From NCBI GenBank assembly GCA_028874075.1, contig JAPPLU010000088.1, forward strand, positions 1-36,237: a stretch of DNA of 36,237 nt, read 5' to 3'. The position numbers and the translations under genes are program-made. The DNA is from Chloroflexota bacterium. Lineage in GTDB: Bacteria > Chloroflexota > Dehalococcoidia > Lucifugimonadales > UBA3495. This document shows positions 26,738 through 35,602 of the stretch, in pieces; the first letter of the stretch is position 1; the number at the start of each line of letters is the position of its first letter. The notes beneath the pieces were generated by a model. The model worked only from the letters and a program-made list of their open reading frames with translations, had not been told where the DNA came from and did no database searches.

Positions 26738-28792
26738 CTACTCCCCCAGGCTGTCCGCCAGAATCTCCAGCACGTCCTTGGCCTGTTTGGTCTGGTCTTC
26801 GCCCTTGGACTGGATGCCCTCGGTCATCATCTGCAGGCAGAAGGGGCAGGAGACGCCCACCGTGTCGGCATTGGTTTCCAGGAAGTGGTCGGTGCGGGCG
26901 TGGTTGATGCGCTGGCCCTGGCTTTCCTCGATCCACATGTGGCCGCCGCCGGCTCCGCAGCAGAAACCCCTCTCGCGGCAGCGCGGGGCCATTTCCACCA
27001 ACTTGAGCCCAGGGATAGAACGGGCGATGTTGCGGGGCTGGTCATAGATGCCGTTGTGGCGGCCCAGAAAGCAGGAATCGTGATAGGCCATGTCCACGTT
27101 CATCATTTTAATGGGCTTGACTCGGCCCTGCTGGATAAGCTCATCCACGAACTGGCTGTAGTGCAGCACCTCGAAATCGCCGCCAAACTGGGGGTATTCG
27201 TTGCGCATGGTGTTGAAGCAGTGGGGGCAGATGGTGACTATCTTCTTGACGTTGTAGCCGTTCAAGACCTCGATGTTCTGCGCTGCCAGAATCTGGAACA
27301 GGTATTCGTTGCCCATGCGGCGGGCCGGGTCGCCAGTACAGGTCTCCTCGTCGCCCAGGATGGCAAAGTCCACGCCCGCGGCCTTAAGCACCTTAACCAT
27401 GGAGCGGGCCGTCCCCTGGCTGCGCTGTTCCAGGGCGGCGGTGCAGCCCACCCAGAACAGGATTTCCGCATCGGGCTTTTCAGCCAGCGTAGATACGTTC
27501 AGCCCCTCGGCCCAATCGGTGCGGGAGAACTGGGTTCCCCGCCACGGGTGTCCCCGCTGCTCCATGCTGAGCAGGGCATTCATTCCAGTCTCGGGGATGC
27601 GGGACTCTTCCAGCACCAGGTTGCGGCGCAGGTCCATTATGGTGGGAATGTGTTCAACCACAACGGGGCACTCCTCCATGCAGGCCCCGCAGGAAACGCA
27701 GTCCCACACCATTTGCTCGGGAATGGCGTGGTCAATGATGGGATTGGCCTCCACGTGCTCCGGGTCCCTGGGCCCCTGGTGCCCGATGGTAAGCATGTGT
27801 TCTTTCAGGTTTTCGACGATGTGCATGGGAGACAAGATTTTGCCGGTGGTGTTGGCTGGACAGGCATCGGTGCAGCGGCCACACACCGCGCAGGCATAAC
27901 CGTCTAATAGCTGCTTCCACGTGAAGTCCTGGACCCTTCCCGCGCCGAACCGCTCGGCATTTTCCAGGTCGATGGATGCCAAAGCGCCCCGGGGTTCCAG
28001 TGAGCGGAAGTAGGCGTTCAGGGGCGCGCCGATCATGTGAATGTGCTTGGATGTGGGGACATAGATGCCGAATCCCAGGATGATGCCCAGGTGCACCCAC
28101 CAGAAGATGGCGTGCAGCGCTTCGGCGGCTCCGGCGCCCAGGCCCATGCCGGTAAAGGCATCGGCCAGGACTCCGCCCACCGGTACGGCGGCCTCGGGGC
28201 CCTGGCCGCCGCTGGCCACGTAAAAGGCGTGGACCAGCAGGGTGGCCACCATCAGGCCTGCCGTCAGGCCCACTACGATGACGGCATCGATGTTGCGGGT
28301 CAGGTCAAAGCTGAGCCGGTAGGGTTTGGCGGCCCACCTGCGCACCAGCATCCACGCCAGGATGGTTAGTATCAGGACGGCGTAAAGGTCGAGGTATATG
28401 CTGTAGACCTTGACGCCGGTGGCGGTGAGCAGCAGTTCGGGGAAGGTGTGCCAGATGGAGCCGATGAAGATGAAGATGACGTAGCTGAGGGAGAAGGACA
28501 AGAATCCCCAGAAGACGAAGGCATGGCCCAGTCCGGCCAGGTCCAGATTGCGGCTGCGGGCGTCGACGGAACCCACCCGTTGCAGCACCTTGCGCTGCCC
28601 CACCACGATGGCGACGGCGCCGGTGAACCGCTTCCAGGGTTGGTCGAAGCGGGCGACACTGCGCCCCTGCCGGATCAGGTGAATGACCCGCTTGTAGGCC
28701 AGCCAACCGGCCAAAGCCTGGGTTGCAATTAGGGCCAGGTAAACGCCAATCCAGACAGGAATAACACCGAAAATATCGCCAGGAGGGACCAT
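26738..28792 (-). CDS. Membrane-bound HdrD-like iron-sulfur oxidoreductase (NarI-like plus two CCG domains)
   Basis: A 684-residue fusion. The N-terminal ~270 residues have about six membrane helices of the nitrate-reductase-gamma (cytochrome b) type with several histidines. Then come two [4Fe-4S] motifs, CAVCGRCTDACP (near 300) and CVSCGACMEECP (near 362), and two CCG cysteine-rich domains: WVGCTAAL...EETCTGDPA, and ICPHCFN...YHDSCFLGRHNG...GFCCGAGGG (CCG near 611). This is the architecture of HdrDE-like and ETF-linked Fe-S oxidoreductases that transfer electrons between a soluble donor and quinone. The partner here is unknown; ETF, an acyl-CoA or lactate-type dehydrogenase, or AprBA are candidates. 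It is followed on the same strand by the YjdF-like gene. Confidence 0.92.
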   Translation of the reverse strand: MVPPGDIFGVIPVWIGVYLALIATQALAGWLAYKRVIHLIRQGRSVARFDQPWKRFTGAVAIVVGQRKVLQRVGSVDARSRNLDLAGLGHAFVFWGFLSFSLSYVIFIFIGSIWHTFPELLLTATGVKVYSIYLDLYAVLILTILAWMLVRRWAAKPYRLSFDLTRNIDAVIVVGLTAGLMVATLLVHAFYVASGGQGPEAAVPVGGVLADAFTGMGLGAGAAEALHAIFWWVHLGIILGFGIYVPTSKHIHMIGAPLNAYFRSLEPRGALASIDLENAERFGAGRVQDFTWKQLLDGYACAVCGRCTDACPANTTGKILSPMHIVENLKEHMLTIGHQGPRDPEHVEANPIIDHAIPEQMVWDCVSCGACMEECPVVVEHIPTIMDLRRNLVLEESRIPETGMNALLSMEQRGHPWRGTQFSRTDWAEGLNVSTLAEKPDAEILFWVGCTAALEQRSQGTARSMVKVLKAAGVDFAILGDEETCTGDPARRMGNEYLFQILAAQNIEVLNGYNVKKIVTICPHCFNTMRNEYPQFGGDFEVLHYSQFVDELIQQGRVKPIKMMNVDMAYHDSCFLGRHNGIYDQPRNIARSIPGLKLVEMAPRCRERGFCCGAGGGHMWIEESQGQRINHARTDHFLETNADTVGVSCPFCLQMMTEGIQSKGEDQTKQAKDVLEILADSLGE

Positions 28793-28893
28793 GGTGGAGG
28801 ACTCCGATGGTGGGATTTTGCCCTGCTGTTAAGGGCGGGGATAGTGTAACATAAGCTCTAATATAACATTGCTGGAGAATCAGGAGTGTCGCC

Positions 28894-29763
28894 TTGCCGT
28901 ACACTCACTTTCACAACTGGTCTGTCCACACCCATCACCAACGGCCCAAGGGTGGCCGTCACTACAGGGCTATTCGCCGACGCCAAAGGCCGTGGAAGGT
29001 GACGGCGGCATTGATAGTTGTCATTGCTCTGGCGTGGTTCGGCTGGCTGTACGCTTCTCAAATGGAGGCCGTATCCGTCTTTACTCGGCAAGTGAACGAT
29101 GCTCTGACAGAGACAGAGAGAACTTCATCGCAACCATCATCTTCCAGCCCCGCATTGAATTCAACCTCACGCCCAACTTCCTTGCCCGCCGTTGCTGTAA
29201 CCAGACCGCCAGCGACCGCCACACCGCCGCCCACAGCCACCAATTCACCTACGCCTACACCTAGACCCACAGCCACACCCAAGCCAACAGTGGATGCGAG
29301 GGAGCGAAAAGCGCAAGCTACGAAAGAGGCCATTACCAGAGTTGCCGAGTTGGAATTGATGGTTCACGAAGGAATCAATGCCGCCCGCCGCAACGTCGGC
29401 AGAAGCCCCCTTATTTGGCGTGAGGACTTGGCTGAGTTGGCGAGGGCGCACAGCGACGATATGACCAAGCGCAATTACTTCAGCCACGATACGCCGGAAG
29501 GATTAGACCCCACAGATAGGCTACACGAGGCAGGGTTAAGTTGTCGCAGTGGATTCAGCTATGGTATAGCAGAGAACATCGCAATCGAAACGTCTCTAAG
29601 CAATCCATCGGTTACTGCAACAGAAGCGGTGGCTGGTTGGATAGGCAGTCCGGGGCATCGGGAGAACCTTCTTGGCATACAGTACGATGCCACCGGGATT
29701 GGAGCGTCTTTTGGTGTCTGGCAAGGCTACAAGGCGGTCTATCTTACCCAAGTATTCTGTTAG
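28894..29763 (+). CDS. CAP/SCP-domain protein, membrane-anchored with P/T-rich linker
   Basis: A 289-residue protein: a basic N-terminus, one membrane helix (about 37-54), a low-complexity linker rich in Pro, Thr and Ser (about 78-133), a helical connector, and a C-terminal CAP domain (about 150-289). The CAP hallmarks are ARAHSDDMTKRNYFSHDTPEG, YGIAENI and WIGSPGHRENLL. CAP proteins outside animals are secreted or surface proteins of uncertain function, some binding lipids. The TTG at 28894 follows CAGGAG at a good distance. It is divergent from the HdrD-like gene; a terminal VFC could form a disulfide with the earlier cysteine in LSCRSGF. Confidence 0.88.
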   Translation: MPYTHFHNWSVHTHHQRPKGGRHYRAIRRRQRPWKVTAALIVVIALAWFGWLYASQMEAVSVFTRQVNDALTETERTSSQPSSSSPALNSTSRPTSLPAVAVTRPPATATPPPTATNSPTPTPRPTATPKPTVDARERKAQATKEAITRVAELELMVHEGINAARRNVGRSPLIWREDLAELARAHSDDMTKRNYFSHDTPEGLDPTDRLHEAGLSCRSGFSYGIAENIAIETSLSNPSVTATEAVAGWIGSPGHRENLLGIQYDATGIGASFGVWQGYKAVYLTQVFC

Positions 29764-29868
29764 AAAAAGCAACCCAGCGATTCAATTTCTGGGCCGTTAC
29801 CTTTCTGCCGTTCCCCTTGACTCACTATGCTACGCTGAAATCAGGTTCGGAGTTTTGGTGCACAAGTA

Positions 29869-29874
29869 TATAAT
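29869..29874 (+). promoter_or_regulatory. -10 element before the ABC exporter gene
   Basis: A perfect TATAAT at 29869-29874 with a weak -35 (TTCGGA, 29846-29851) 17 bases upstream. Transcription would start near 29881, only about 12 bases before the ATG at 29893, which lacks a clear ribosome binding site. Confidence 0.45.
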
Positions 29875-29892
29875 TCCCAAATTATAGTTATT

Positions 29893-31833
29893 ATGGCTGT
29901 TGTGAATAAACCGACCGTACCTATCAGACCCCTGGTTCCCCGTATTCTGGCCGCTTTCCAGCCTTACAGCGGTCGCATAACCCTGGTTGGGCTGCTGATC
30001 CTGGTTACCGCTGGGCTGGGCGTGGTCAACCCCGTCCTGATCCGGGTGGTCTTCGACAACGCCCTGTTCCCCGAAACGGGCGGCCCCAACATGCGGCTGC
30101 TGTGGATTCTGGCCGCGGTAATGGGCGGGATAACCGTCGTTTCCGGCGGACTGGGCATCGTCCAGACCTACCTGACCAACCTGGTGGGCCAGAGGGTGAT
30201 GCGGGACCTGCGGGACACCCTGTACCGCCACCTGCAAAGCCTGTCCCTGGGGTTCTTCACCGACACCCGCACTGGCGAAATACAGTCCCGCGTGGCCGAC
30301 GACGTGGGCGGCGTCCAGCGCGTCGTGACCAATACGGTCTCCGACGTCCTTTCCAACTCCGTCATCCTCATCAGCACCGTGGTGGCAATGCTGGTGCTTT
30401 CGTGGGAATTAACTGTTTTAGCTGTGGCATCGGCCCCCTTCTTTTTTGCCATCAGCCGCTATGTGGGAAGGAAACGCCGGGCCCTTGCCGCCGAGGCCCA
30501 GCGTTCTACCGCCGAGTTGACCGCCATTACCCAGGAAACCCTCTCTATTTCCGGCGTTATGCTAGCCAAGCTGTTTGGCCGGCAGAGCAGCGAGATTGAC
30601 CGCTTTCACCACCAGAACCAGCGATTGTCGGACCTGATTATCAGGCGCCAAATGACGGGTCAGTCTTTCTTCACCCTGATGCAGATTTTTTTCTCGGTGT
30701 CGCCGGTTGCCATTTACCTGCTGGCTGGCTACATGTTGACGGGCGGCGGCGTGAACCAGTTATCGGCCGGTACTATTGTGGCCTTTACCACCCTGCAGAG
30801 CCGACTCTACTTCCCCATCGGCCGCCTGCTGGAAGTTTCCGTGGAACTACAGGCGTCGCTGGCCCTGTTCGAGCGTATTTTCGGCTACCTGGACATAAAG
30901 CCGGAGATAGTAGATGCGCCGGACGCTGTCGAACTCGCGCCAGATCAGGTAGCCGGAGCCGTCAAGTTCGACTCAGTGCGGGTTGACTACTCGGTCCACA
31001 CGAACGCCCACCCAGGCGAAAATGAAGCCGTTGAGACGGTGGGGGGCAATGAGGACGGCAATTCGCACCAATGGGCCCTCGACGGCGTCAGCTTCGAGGT
31101 TGAACCCGGCCAGCTGGCGGCATTCGTCGGCCCCAGCGGCGCCGGCAAGACCACCATTTCCTACCTCATTCCCAGGTTGTACGATGCTACCGAGGGTTCT
31201 ATCTCCATCGACAGCATAGATGTCCGCAAGATCAGGCAGGCCTCCCTGGCCGGCCTCATCGGCTACGTAACCCAGGAAAGTTACCTTTTCCACGCCAGCA
31301 TCCGCGCCAACCTGTTGTACGGAAATCCCCGGGCCAGCCAGCAGGAAGTAGAGGCTGCAGCGCGGGCCGCCTATATCCACGACAGGATTGTAGAGTTTCC
31401 CGAAGGCTATGACACGGTGGTTGGCGAACGGGGCTACCGGCTCTCCGGCGGGGAAAGACAGCGCCTGGCCATCGCCCGGGTGATCCTGCACCAACCCCGG
31501 ATCTTGATCCTGGACGAAGCCACCTCGGCCCTGGATACGGCCAGCGAGCGTTACGTGCAGTCGGCGTTGGGATCTCTAATGCGGGGTCGTACTACCGTGG
31601 CTATCGCGCACCGTCTATCAACCATAATGGCCGCGGACGTAATCTACGTTATCGATCACGGGCGGGTAGTGGAGCAAGGTTCACACCTGGGACTGCTGGC
31701 CCGGGGCGGGCTCTACGCTCGTTTGTACAAGGAACAGTTTGAGAGCGGGACAGTGGAATGCTACTGCGAAGACGGCGTGGTGATGAGCGACGGGGAGATT
31801 GTGGCCCCGGAACCGAAAGGAATATTCGCGTAA
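29893..31833 (+). CDS. ABC exporter, fused transmembrane and ATPase domains
   Basis: A 646-residue half-transporter of the multidrug/lipid exporter type. Six membrane helices occupy about residues 25-310; the ATPase has Walker A GPSGAGKTT (413-421), Q-loop VTQES, signature LSGGE (517-521), Walker B ILILDEATSAL with D541 and E542, and the H-loop IAHRLST. It should act as a homodimer in the cytoplasmic membrane. Between the A-loop Y366 and the start of the conserved ATPase core (ALDGVSFEV) lies an acidic, Gly/Asn-rich insert of about 18 residues, longer than in typical members. The C-terminus has a tail of some 30 residues with cysteines. Substrate unknown. Confidence 0.95.
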   Translation: MAVVNKPTVPIRPLVPRILAAFQPYSGRITLVGLLILVTAGLGVVNPVLIRVVFDNALFPETGGPNMRLLWILAAVMGGITVVSGGLGIVQTYLTNLVGQRVMRDLRDTLYRHLQSLSLGFFTDTRTGEIQSRVADDVGGVQRVVTNTVSDVLSNSVILISTVVAMLVLSWELTVLAVASAPFFFAISRYVGRKRRALAAEAQRSTAELTAITQETLSISGVMLAKLFGRQSSEIDRFHHQNQRLSDLIIRRQMTGQSFFTLMQIFFSVSPVAIYLLAGYMLTGGGVNQLSAGTIVAFTTLQSRLYFPIGRLLEVSVELQASLALFERIFGYLDIKPEIVDAPDAVELAPDQVAGAVKFDSVRVDYSVHTNAHPGENEAVETVGGNEDGNSHQWALDGVSFEVEPGQLAAFVGPSGAGKTTISYLIPRLYDATEGSISIDSIDVRKIRQASLAGLIGYVTQESYLFHASIRANLLYGNPRASQQEVEAAARAAYIHDRIVEFPEGYDTVVGERGYRLSGGERQRLAIARVILHQPRILILDEATSALDTASERYVQSALGSLMRGRTTVAIAHRLSTIMAADVIYVIDHGRVVEQGSHLGLLARGGLYARLYKEQFESGTVECYCEDGVVMSDGEIVAPEPKGIFA

Positions 31834-31836
31834 AGC

Positions 31837-31917
31837 CTATTCACAAGGACAGTCTGAGAAACGGACCGGAGCAAGGCTTCTGCGAAACTCCGTTTCCCTG
31901 CGCCTCTTTGTGAATAG
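31837..31917. repeat. Nested inverted repeat between convergent genes
   Basis: CTATTCACAA (31837-31846) is exactly complementary to TTGTGAATAG (31908-31917), and inside it GAAACGGA (31858-31865) pairs with TCCGTTTC (31889-31896). The arms extend imperfectly between these blocks. It could be a bidirectional terminator for the ABC and LLM genes or a small remnant of a mobile element. No T-run is present. Confidence 0.6.
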
Positions 31918-31928
31918 ACTCTAACCTG

Positions 31929-32936
31929 CTACCCCTTCACCCGCGGTATGACCTCACTCCCCATCAATTCAATCTGCCGCAGCGTGGCTTCCTGGGACAT
32001 GCCTGGCCATTGCATCCTGAAAATCAGGTAGTTGACACCCAGTTCCCCTTCGTAGCGCTGAATCTCCGACGCCACGTCGTCCGGCGAACCCAGCAGGAAT
32101 CGGTCGCGAGCCAGGTCCTGGTAAGGGACGGCGAAACTCTCCTCGCCCGGCAGGGCCTTGTCCTGGCCCCAGGCTGCGTAGGCGGCGTACTTGGGAGCCA
32201 GCCAGGGTTCGCTTTCCACGAATGCCGTCTCCCGGTCCTGGGCCACGTAGAGTTCCCGCATCATGGGCAATGACTCGGGCGTGGGCTGACCGGCCCGCTC
32301 CAGGGCCGCCTGGTATCCCTCCCACTGGTCCGCCACCATCTGCACCGTGGCGTGGGGATTGACCAGCCAGGGGTACCCCCAGCGTGCCGCCCGCCGGATG
32401 GCAACGTCGTTATTGGCAGCTACCCAGATGGGCGGGTGGGGCTGCTGCACCGGCTTCGTGGACGGAGCAACACGGGGAACGGTGTAGAACTGGCCGTTAA
32501 ACTCCACCTCTTCCTGGGTCCAAAGCAGCTTCATGACATCCAGGGCTTCGCGTAGACGGGCCACCCGCTCGGCGCGTTGGACTCCAAATGATGTGTACTC
32601 CTCGTCCCGGTAGCCCAGGCCTACGCCGAATATGAACCTGCCGCCGCAGATGGCGTCCATGGTGGCCACGCTTTCCGCCAGTTCCACGGGGTTGTGCAAG
32701 GGGACCAGAATAACCGTGGCGGCCACTTCCATATCGCCAGCCTCGGCGGCCAGGCGGGCCAGCAGCGGGAAGCTGGAACTCATCTGGTAGGGGGTTGCCA
32801 GGTAGTGCTGGCCGGTGCAGATCATGTCAAATCCGGCCTCTCGCGCAGCCCGAACCTGCTCCACGCTTTCCTGGATTTTCTGGGGAAACGACTCCCCTGG
32901 CAGGTACTGGTTAGTAACGAAAAATCCCAGCTTCAT
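31929..32936 (-). CDS. LLM-class flavin-dependent oxidoreductase (luciferase-like)
   Basis: A 335-residue luciferase-like TIM-barrel protein. It begins MKLGFFVTNQYLPGESF; TGQHYLATPYQ, ATVILVPLHNPVELAE, ATMDAICGGRFIFGVGLGY and PPIWVAANNDVAIRRAA are typical of FMN- or F420-dependent LLM enzymes. The frame is open to 33071, but the ATG at 32936 has AGGGAAG upstream and matches the usual N-terminus. Whether it uses reduced FMN as a monooxygenase or F420 is not evident. Such enzymes are abundant in Chloroflexota of the SAR202 type, which fits degradation of recalcitrant organics. It is divergent from the FAH-family gene across a 226-base gap. Confidence 0.9.
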   Translation of the reverse strand: MKLGFFVTNQYLPGESFPQKIQESVEQVRAAREAGFDMICTGQHYLATPYQMSSSFPLLARLAAEAGDMEVAATVILVPLHNPVELAESVATMDAICGGRFIFGVGLGYRDEEYTSFGVQRAERVARLREALDVMKLLWTQEEVEFNGQFYTVPRVAPSTKPVQQPHPPIWVAANNDVAIRRAARWGYPWLVNPHATVQMVADQWEGYQAALERAGQPTPESLPMMRELYVAQDRETAFVESEPWLAPKYAAYAAWGQDKALPGEESFAVPYQDLARDRFLLGSPDDVASEIQRYEGELGVNYLIFRMQWPGMSQEATLRQIELMGSEVIPRVKG

Positions 32937-33162
32937 GTTAGTACTTCCCTGGTTAACATTACTTAGTCGGCAGGGCAGTCCACAGGGAGCGTCTAGGGGC
33001 CCTCGCCAACTATATTCTAAGGGTTGGATTCGGCCCAAACAATAAGCCAGTCTTGATAAAAAGGCCAGCAAATTTACAAAAGTTTAATGCAACGACGCTG
33101 AAAGCCTATTGTAGAATCCCCGACTATTACGATAAAGTTATGTAAATATGAGGGGGTGAGGG

Positions 33163-33963
33163 ATGAAGATAGCCAGATTCCGCGCCGGCAGTCGAACCGC
33201 AAACGGGGTTGTTCTGGACGATGAGATAGCTGAAATTCGCGGCAGTATCTTTACCAGCTTCAGGATTACCGATACGCGCCACTTGCTATCTGACGTGAGG
33301 CTCTTGCCGCCCACCGACCCCGCCGAGCTTTGGGGGCCAGGGCTCAATTTTGTGGATCACCTGGAATATGCCGGCTCCGTATTTGGCCAGGGGGCAATGC
33401 CCGTACCGGAACATCCCCAACCCTGGCGCAAGGGCCGAAACGCCCTTACGGGCGTCAATGATCCCATAATTGTTCCCCGCGACACTGCCGGCGAAGTCCA
33501 CTACGAGGGTGAGGCGGTGGCCGTTATTGGCAAAGTCTGCCGGCGTGTTTCCCCGGAACGGGCGTCCCAGTATATTCTGGGCTACACTTGCGGCAACGAC
33601 GTCAGCGAGCGCTCATGGCAGAAAGACGACTGGACCTTCTGGCGGGCAAAAGGCGCGGACACTTTCGCCCCCGTGGGTCCCTGGATTGAAACGGAATTGG
33701 ACCCGCAGCAACTGGACCTGCTGGTGAGGATCAACGGCGAAGAAGTCCAGCGGTGCAATACTTCGGATATGCTCTTCAGCTTCGCGGAAATTGTCAGCTA
33801 TATCAGCCAGCATGTAACCCTGCGCCCTGGCGACCTGGTATTCTCCGGCGCCACCGGCGTTACCCGCGCGATAGTCCCCGGCGACGTGGTGGAGGTGGAC
33901 ATACCAGGTATCGGTGTGTTGGCCAACCCCGTTATTGCCGAGTTTGAGGCGGGTGAGGGCTAG
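33163..33963 (+). CDS. Fumarylacetoacetate hydrolase family protein
   Basis: A 266-residue protein with the FAH fold: N-terminal small domain, then LNFVDH, the metal-binding segment VHYEGEAVAVIGK with two glutamates, GYTCGNDVSERSWQ with the third acidic ligand, RAKGADTFAPVGPWI and FSGATGV near the C-terminus. Family members hydrolyse C-C bonds or decarboxylate and isomerise diketo acids in aromatic and other catabolic pathways; the substrate cannot be fixed. GAGGGGGTGAGGG precedes the ATG. Its divergent partner is an LLM oxidoreductase, suggesting one pathway. Confidence 0.9.
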   Translation: MKIARFRAGSRTANGVVLDDEIAEIRGSIFTSFRITDTRHLLSDVRLLPPTDPAELWGPGLNFVDHLEYAGSVFGQGAMPVPEHPQPWRKGRNALTGVNDPIIVPRDTAGEVHYEGEAVAVIGKVCRRVSPERASQYILGYTCGNDVSERSWQKDDWTFWRAKGADTFAPVGPWIETELDPQQLDLLVRINGEEVQRCNTSDMLFSFAEIVSYISQHVTLRPGDLVFSGATGVTRAIVPGDVVEVDIPGIGVLANPVIAEFEAGEG

Positions 33964-34036
33964 CGGGGGGCTCAACCACAGGTGTCTCAGATAACTTTCT
34001 TAGGGCCACGGATTGCAGAAGGGATATTTCCTGGTT

Positions 34037-35434
34037 CTATCTCCCTGCGTTGTCGCCTGCATCCTGGGTAACTTCCCCAGCCTCTTCCACTTCGCCGGAT
34101 GACTGAGGCGGGGATGGCCTGCGGGCCATGGCGAACATAAACGCGCTCAGGACGAAGGTGGGCGCAAAGGTCATCAGCACGATTTCGTAGCTGCCGGTGG
34201 TGTCCCTGATCCACCCCGCATAAATGGGCGCAATGAACATTCCGATGTTGTGGAAGATGCTCATGGCCCCCATTAGGCTGGCAAATCGATTCCGACCGAA
34301 GTAGTCGCCCACCATAATCCAGTTGACCGACGTGATCCCCTCCACAATCGCCAACCCCAGTATGAAGACAATCAGGGCCGGCCACTGGGGCAGGACCCAC
34401 AAGCCCACGAGGCCAATGGCGCCCAGGTTCATCCCATAGAAGAGCAGCTTCCTGGGAGAGAGGCGTCCCCCCGCAACCCCCAGCAGGAACCGCAAGGGAA
34501 TGGCCATGAAGAACATTACGGAAGCGGCCAGAGTGGCAACATCCTCGGTCATCCCCTTCCAGACCAGCAGCGGGAACAAGTGGATGATGATGGAGTTGGT
34601 AGCCGATACCCTGGTGATTACGCCCAGCAGGATGAACCAGAAGGATTGGGTGCGGAGGGCCTGGCGCACGGTAAAGTTCTGTTCCTCGCTGGAGGTGGAG
34701 GTCGCCGGCGCGTGATGCCCGCCGCCCCTGGTGGGTCTGGCCGGGGCCGCCGCCCCCGTGGGAGGGTCGCCGTCGGGTCGCAGTCCCATATCTTCCGGGC
34801 GACTGCGGATGACGTAGGCCACCGGCAAGGTGAGAATGACTATGAAAAGACCGATGATAAACACCGTGGGCCGCCAGTCCAGGAAGACGATACCCATGTG
34901 CAGCAGGGGCACGACGATGGCGCCACCGCCGGCGAAGGCGGTCATCAGGGTGGACAGAGCTACGGCCTTGCGCCGGATGAACCACTGGTTGACGGTGGCC
35001 ATCAAAGTTTGACCCAGGCCCGCCGTCTTGCCCACCGATACCACACCGACGAACAGCAGCACCAGCTGCCAGTATTCGGTGGCGAAGGAGAGCAGCATCA
35101 AGCCGATGCCCGCCGTCAGGCCGCCAAAGAGGATCATGGGCCGAGAGCCAAACTTGTCCACCAGCCAGCCCACCAGGGGCGCGCCCAGCCCGCCTTCGGC
35201 CCGGGCCAGCGAAAATACCAGGGACATGGCGGCGTATGAAATTCCCAGGTCGCCGCGAATGGGTTCAAAGAAGCGGGGAAAGCCGGTGGAGATTGCCCCG
35301 TTGCCGAACATTCCTTGCAGACAGGCAACGGCAACTACGTACCATCCATAAAAAAAGCGGCCCTGCCGCCGCTGGGTGGTGCCCGTTTCCGTCGGGTCGG
35401 AGGATATCTGAGGGTTGGTGGGGGAGGTGCTCAT
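34037..35434 (-). CDS. Major facilitator superfamily transporter, OFA/monocarboxylate-like
   Basis: A 465-residue protein with about twelve membrane helices and a central hydrophilic loop (about 225-250). It begins after a polar tail with FFYGWYVVAVACLQGMFGNGAISTGFPRFF, and has GWLVDKFGSRPM (the MFS motif A of the N-half). The start resembles monocarboxylate and oxalate/formate-type transporters. Export or import direction is unknown. The ATG at 35434 has no ribosome binding site and lies only a few bases after a predicted start site, so the message may be nearly leaderless. Confidence 0.9.
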   Translation of the reverse strand: MSTSPTNPQISSDPTETGTTQRRQGRFFYGWYVVAVACLQGMFGNGAISTGFPRFFEPIRGDLGISYAAMSLVFSLARAEGGLGAPLVGWLVDKFGSRPMILFGGLTAGIGLMLLSFATEYWQLVLLFVGVVSVGKTAGLGQTLMATVNQWFIRRKAVALSTLMTAFAGGGAIVVPLLHMGIVFLDWRPTVFIIGLFIVILTLPVAYVIRSRPEDMGLRPDGDPPTGAAAPARPTRGGGHHAPATSTSSEEQNFTVRQALRTQSFWFILLGVITRVSATNSIIIHLFPLLVWKGMTEDVATLAASVMFFMAIPLRFLLGVAGGRLSPRKLLFYGMNLGAIGLVGLWVLPQWPALIVFILGLAIVEGITSVNWIMVGDYFGRNRFASLMGAMSIFHNIGMFIAPIYAGWIRDTTGSYEIVLMTFAPTFVLSAFMFAMARRPSPPQSSGEVEEAGEVTQDAGDNAGR

Positions 35435-35446
35435 AATGGCCGGGGT

Positions 35447-35476
35447 ATGTTATCCCAAGCGATAATATTCGGTCAA
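35447..35476 (-). promoter_or_regulatory. Promoter for the MFS gene
   Basis: On the minus strand TTGACC (complement of 35471-35476) and TAACAT (complement of 35447-35452) are 18 bases apart. The start site would fall near 35440, just before the ATG at 35434. Confidence 0.4.
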
Positions 35477-35602
35477 GGGGAGTATTTAGTCTGTCTATAG
35501 AATTGTAACCTTTGATGAGTGAGATTCACGCATTGCCTTAATACCGTCGCGGACGCTTCGAATGGGCGTAAAATCGGAACAAGAGCCTGTGGAGGGGTTT
35601 AT

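Noticed and set aside
33983..33990. TGTCTCAG after the FAH gene, identical to the first bases of the IS end at 36143
   Set aside because: The match does not extend beyond eight bases and no gene is interrupted there, so it is taken as chance.
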